From: Piscinibacter gummiphilus
Lineage (GTDB): Bacteria; Pseudomonadota; Gammaproteobacteria; Burkholderiales; Burkholderiaceae_C
Length of the DNA: 64,000 bases
Reading direction: 5' to 3'
Assembly: GCF_002116905.1 (NCBI RefSeq)
Contig: NZ_CP015118.1
Coordinates: 3,286,001 to 3,350,000 of the forward strand
Below, in pieces: positions 61,220 through 64,000 of this stretch. The position numbers and the translations under genes were made by a program. Below the pieces are notes generated by a model. That model was not told the origin of the DNA. It worked only from the letters and a program-made list of their open reading frames with translations, and made no database searches. Position 1 is the stretch's first letter, and each line of letters opens with the position of its first letter.

Positions 61220-62166
61220 ACCCCTTCACCTACGAGCGCGTGACCACCGCGGCCGCCGCCGCCTCGGCCGCGGCCCGCCAGCCCGGCGCGAAGTTCATCG
61301 CCGGCGGCACCAACCTCCTCGACCTGATGAAGCTGCGCGTCGAGGCGCCGGTGCACCTGGTCGACGTCAACGCCCTGCCCCTGGACAAGATCGAACCCGT
61401 CGACGGGGGCGGCCTGCGCATCGGCGCGCTGGTGCGCAACACCGACCTCGCGGCCGACGCCCGCGTGCGCCGCGACTACGGCGTGCTGTCGCGCGCGCTG
61501 CTGGCCGGCGCTTCGGGCCAGTTGCGCAACAAGGCGACCACGGCCGGCAACCTGCTGCAGCGCACCCGCTGCCCGTACTTCTACGACACCGACCAGCCCT
61601 GCAACAAGCGGCAGCCCGGCAGCGGCTGCAGTGCCATCGGTGGCATCACGCGGCAGCACGCCGTGATCGGCACCAGCACGGCCTGCATCGCCACCCACCC
61701 GAGCGACATGGCCGTCGCGATGCGGGTGCTCGACGCCACGGTCGAGACGGTGCGCCCCGACGGCCAGATGCGCCGCATCCCCATCGCCGACTTCCACCGC
61801 CTGCCCGGCGACACCCCCCAGGTCGAGACGGTGCTGGAACGCGGCGAACTGGTCACGGCCGTGACGCTGCCGCCGCCGGTGGGCGGCATCCACGCCTATC
61901 ACAAGGTGCGCGATCGGGCGTCGTACGCCTTCGCACTGGTGTCGGTGGCCACCATCGTGCAACGCGACGGCACGGGCCGCGTCGCGGTCGGCGGCGTCGC
62001 CCACAAGCCGTGGCGCGTCGAGGCGGCGGAGGCCGAGTTCCCGCGCGGCGCGCCCGCGGTGGCGGCGAAGCTGCTCGCGGGCGCGACGCCCACCGACGAC
62101 AACGCCTTCAAGGTGCCGCTGGTCGAGCGCACGCTCGCCGCGGCCATCGCTTCCGCGAGGACCTGA
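61216..62166 (+). CDS. paoB: PaoB, FAD and [4Fe-4S] subunit of periplasmic aldehyde oxidoreductase
   Basis: The 316-residue subunit has an FAD domain (KFIAGGTNLLDLMKLRVEAP, then LLAGASGQLRNKATTAGNLLQRTRC) and the PaoB-specific insert RCPYFYDTDQPCNKRQPGSGCSA with cysteines that hold a [4Fe-4S] cluster, absent from ordinary XDH flavin subunits. It has no signal of its own and is carried by PaoA. It couples to paoA by a 4-base overlap and precedes paoC by 3 bases. Confidence 0.92.
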   Translation: MNPFTYERVTTAAAAASAAARQPGAKFIAGGTNLLDLMKLRVEAPVHLVDVNALPLDKIEPVDGGGLRIGALVRNTDLAADARVRRDYGVLSRALLAGASGQLRNKATTAGNLLQRTRCPYFYDTDQPCNKRQPGSGCSAIGGITRQHAVIGTSTACIATHPSDMAVAMRVLDATVETVRPDGQMRRIPIADFHRLPGDTPQVETVLERGELVTAVTLPPPVGGIHAYHKVRDRASYAFALVSVATIVQRDGTGRVAVGGVAHKPWRVEAAEAEFPRGAPAVAAKLLAGATPTDDNAFKVPLVERTLAAAIASART

Positions 62167-62169
62167 CCC

Positions 62170-64000
62170 ATGAAGTTCGACACCCCCGCCACCACCAACC
62201 CGATCGACCAGCTCAAGGTCATCGGCAAGCCCACCGACCGCATCGACGGCCCGCTGAAGACCACCGGCACCGCCCGCTACGCGTACGAACGCCACGACGC
62301 CGTGCCTGACGCCGCGTACGGCGTCGTCGTGGGCGCCGGCATCGCGAAGGGCCGCATCGTGTCCATGGACCTGGCCGCCGCGCGCGCCGCCCCCGGCGTG
62401 CGCGCCATCGTCACGGGCGCGAACGCCGGCAAGCTCGGCAAGGGCAACTTCAACACCGCGCGGCTGCTCGCCGGCCCCGGCGTGCAGCACTACCACCAGG
62501 CCGTCGCGCTCGTCGTCGCCGACACGTTCGAGCAGGCCCGGGCGGCCGCGCAGCTGGTGCGGGTCGAGTACGTCGCGACGCGCGGCCAGTTCGACCTGTC
62601 GGCCGCGAAGGATGGCGCCAAGGCCCCGAAGCCCAACGACTTCAGCGGCCCGCCGGACACCGCCGTGGGCGACTTCGCCACGGCCTTCGCCGCCGCGCCC
62701 CTGACCCTCGACGCCACGTACACCACCCCCGACCAGTCCCACGCGATGATGGAGCCCCATGCGTCCACCGCCGCATGGCACGGCGGACACCTCACGGTCT
62801 GGACGTCGAACCAGATGATCGCGTGGAGCGTGGGCGACCTCGCGAAGACGCTGGGCATCCCGGCCGACCGCGTGCGCCTCGTCTCGCCGTTCATCGGCGG
62901 CGGATTCGGCGGCAAGCTGTTCGTGCGGGCGGACGCGGTGCTCGCCGCGCTCGGCTCGAAGGCCGCCGGCCGGCCCGTCAAGGTGGCCCTGCAGCGCCCG
63001 CTGATGATGAACAACACCACGCACCGGCCCGCGACGATCCAGCGCATCCGCATCGGCGCGGACGCCGCGGGGAAGATCACCGCGATCGGCCACGAGGGCT
63101 GGTCCGGGGACCTGCCCGGCGGTGGCCCCGAGACGGCCGTCAACCAGACCCGCCTGCTCTACGCCGGCGCGAACCGCCTGACCGCCACCCGCCTCGCGGT
63201 GCTGGACCTGCCCGAGGGCAACGCCATGCGCGCGCCCGGCGAGGCGCCGGGCCTGATGGCCCTCGAGATCGCGATGGACGAGATGGCCGAACGCGCGAAG
63301 CTCGACCCGGTCGAGTTCCGCGTGGTGAACGACACGCAGGTCGACCCCGAGAAGCCCGGCCGGCCGTTCTCGCAGCGCCGCCTCGTCGAATGCCTGCGCC
63401 TGGGCGCCGAGCGCTTCGGCTGGAGCCGGCGCAATCCCCGGCCCGGCAGCACGCGCGACGGCCGCTGGCTGGTGGGCTACGGTGTGGCCGCGGCATTCCG
63501 CAACAACCTCGTGATGAAGTCGGCGGCGCGGGTGCGCCTCGACGCGCGCGGCCGGGTCGCGGTGGAGACCGACATGACCGACATCGGCACGGGCAGCTAC
63601 ACCATCATCGCGCAGACCGCCGCCGAAATGATGGGCGTCCCGCTGGACCACGTGGCGGTGCGCCTGGGCGATTCCACCTACCCGGTGTCGGCCGGCTCCG
63701 GCGGGCAGTGGGGCGGCAACAGCGCCACCGCCGGCGTGTACGCCGCGTGCGTGAAGCTGCGCCAGTCGGTGGCCCGCAAGGCCGGCTTCATGTCGGGCGA
63801 GCCGGTGTTCGCCGACGGCCGCGTGCAGCTGGGCGACCGCTCGGTGACGCTGGCCGAGGTGGCGGGCCCCGACGGCCTCGTCGCCGAGGACTTCATGGAA
63901 TACGGCGACCTCGGCCAGAAGGCCCAGCAGTCCACCTTCGGCGCGCACTTCGTCGAGGTGGCGGTGGACGCCGCGACCGGCGAGATCCGCGTGCGGCGCA
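62170..64000 (+). CDS. paoC: PaoC, molybdopterin cytosine dinucleotide catalytic subunit (3' truncated by window edge)
   Basis: The frame is open from ATG 62170 to the right edge (610 complete codons). The hammerhead domain (about 15-135), FIGGGFGGKLFVRADAVLAALGSKAAGRPVKVALQR, NAMRAPGEAPGLMALEIAMDEMAERAKLDPVEFR and DIGTGSYTIIAQTAAEMMGV are those of PaoC/xanthine-oxidase-type subunits. RAPGE rather than FRGFG separates it from the XDH-like subunit at 52523-54784. The catalytic GxGE Glu would be about 80 residues beyond the edge. E. coli PaoC is 732 residues, so about 120 codons are missing. The insertion chaperone PaoD/XdhC is expected further right. Confidence 0.92.
   Translation, partial: MKFDTPATTNPIDQLKVIGKPTDRIDGPLKTTGTARYAYERHDAVPDAAYGVVVGAGIAKGRIVSMDLAAARAAPGVRAIVTGANAGKLGKGNFNTARLLAGPGVQHYHQAVALVVADTFEQARAAAQLVRVEYVATRGQFDLSAAKDGAKAPKPNDFSGPPDTAVGDFATAFAAAPLTLDATYTTPDQSHAMMEPHASTAAWHGGHLTVWTSNQMIAWSVGDLAKTLGIPADRVRLVSPFIGGGFGGKLFVRADAVLAALGSKAAGRPVKVALQRPLMMNNTTHRPATIQRIRIGADAAGKITAIGHEGWSGDLPGGGPETAVNQTRLLYAGANRLTATRLAVLDLPEGNAMRAPGEAPGLMALEIAMDEMAERAKLDPVEFRVVNDTQVDPEKPGRPFSQRRLVECLRLGAERFGWSRRNPRPGSTRDGRWLVGYGVAAAFRNNLVMKSAARVRLDARGRVAVETDMTDIGTGSYTIIAQTAAEMMGVPLDHVAVRLGDSTYPVSAGSGGQWGGNSATAGVYAACVKLRQSVARKAGFMSGEPVFADGRVQLGDRSVTLAEVAGPDGLVAEDFMEYGDLGQKAQQSTFGAHFVEVAVDAATGEIRVRR

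Overview
The window is a very GC-rich, densely coded chromosomal segment with about 54 protein genes, no RNA genes, no CRISPR and no insertion sequences. Base composition, the Liv-type and Frc-type ABC operons, napEDABC, NirBD and the many LysR/AraC/Crp regulators point to a metabolically versatile betaproteobacterium, most likely a member of the Burkholderiales (inference from gene content; no 16S gene is present). Codon use looks uniform throughout, with no sign of recent transfer.

Layout. 1-5.9 kb: end of an AraC regulator, a membrane PAS-HisKA-receiver protein lacking an ATPase domain, a YhhN protein, small exported proteins and a MOSC protein. 5.9-14.1 kb (minus): a seven-gene operon encoding an AMP-forming acyl-CoA ligase, a complete branched-chain-type ABC transporter and a PaaK-like ligase, divergent from a Crp/Fnr regulator with a perfect palindrome between them. 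15.8-21.1 kb: a fructose-type CUT2 transporter (frcBCA), a ROK regulator and a divergent fructokinase. 21-26.5 kb: AraC regulator, two exported esterases, and a LysR/PACE efflux pair. 26.5-28.8 kb: a Crp-type regulator head-to-head with a six-helix, ferredoxin-fused class III cyclase.

28.8-37.9 kb is a nitrogen block. nirBD is preceded by a sigma-54 promoter and a leader with two tandem hairpins carrying identical hexaloops, and is followed by a NIT-ANTAR antiterminator gene (NasR type). Convergent to it is a BMP-type nucleoside ABC operon that also has a good sigma-54 promoter. 38-46.8 kb: GAF protein, degenerate receiver, an L-2-hydroxyacid (lactate-type) dehydrogenase with an unusual substrate-loop residue, a translationally coupled SWIM-zinc-finger / 904-residue pair of unknown function, an MmyB-like regulator with a methyltransferase, and a LysR regulator.

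46.9-55.2 kb is a nine-gene operon (2-oxoglutarate-type oxygenase, hydrolase, NitT/TauT-type ABC importer, nucleobase-type deaminase, three-subunit xanthine-dehydrogenase-family enzyme) that looks like an uncharacterised N-heterocycle catabolic pathway. It meets an AraC gene tail to tail. 56.2-60.3 kb is napEDABC (periplasmic nitrate reductase), ended by a strong terminator. 60.6 kb to the edge is paoABC (periplasmic aldehyde oxidoreductase), cut by the window end. Molybdenum enzymes and nitrogen acquisition are the recurring themes of the right half.
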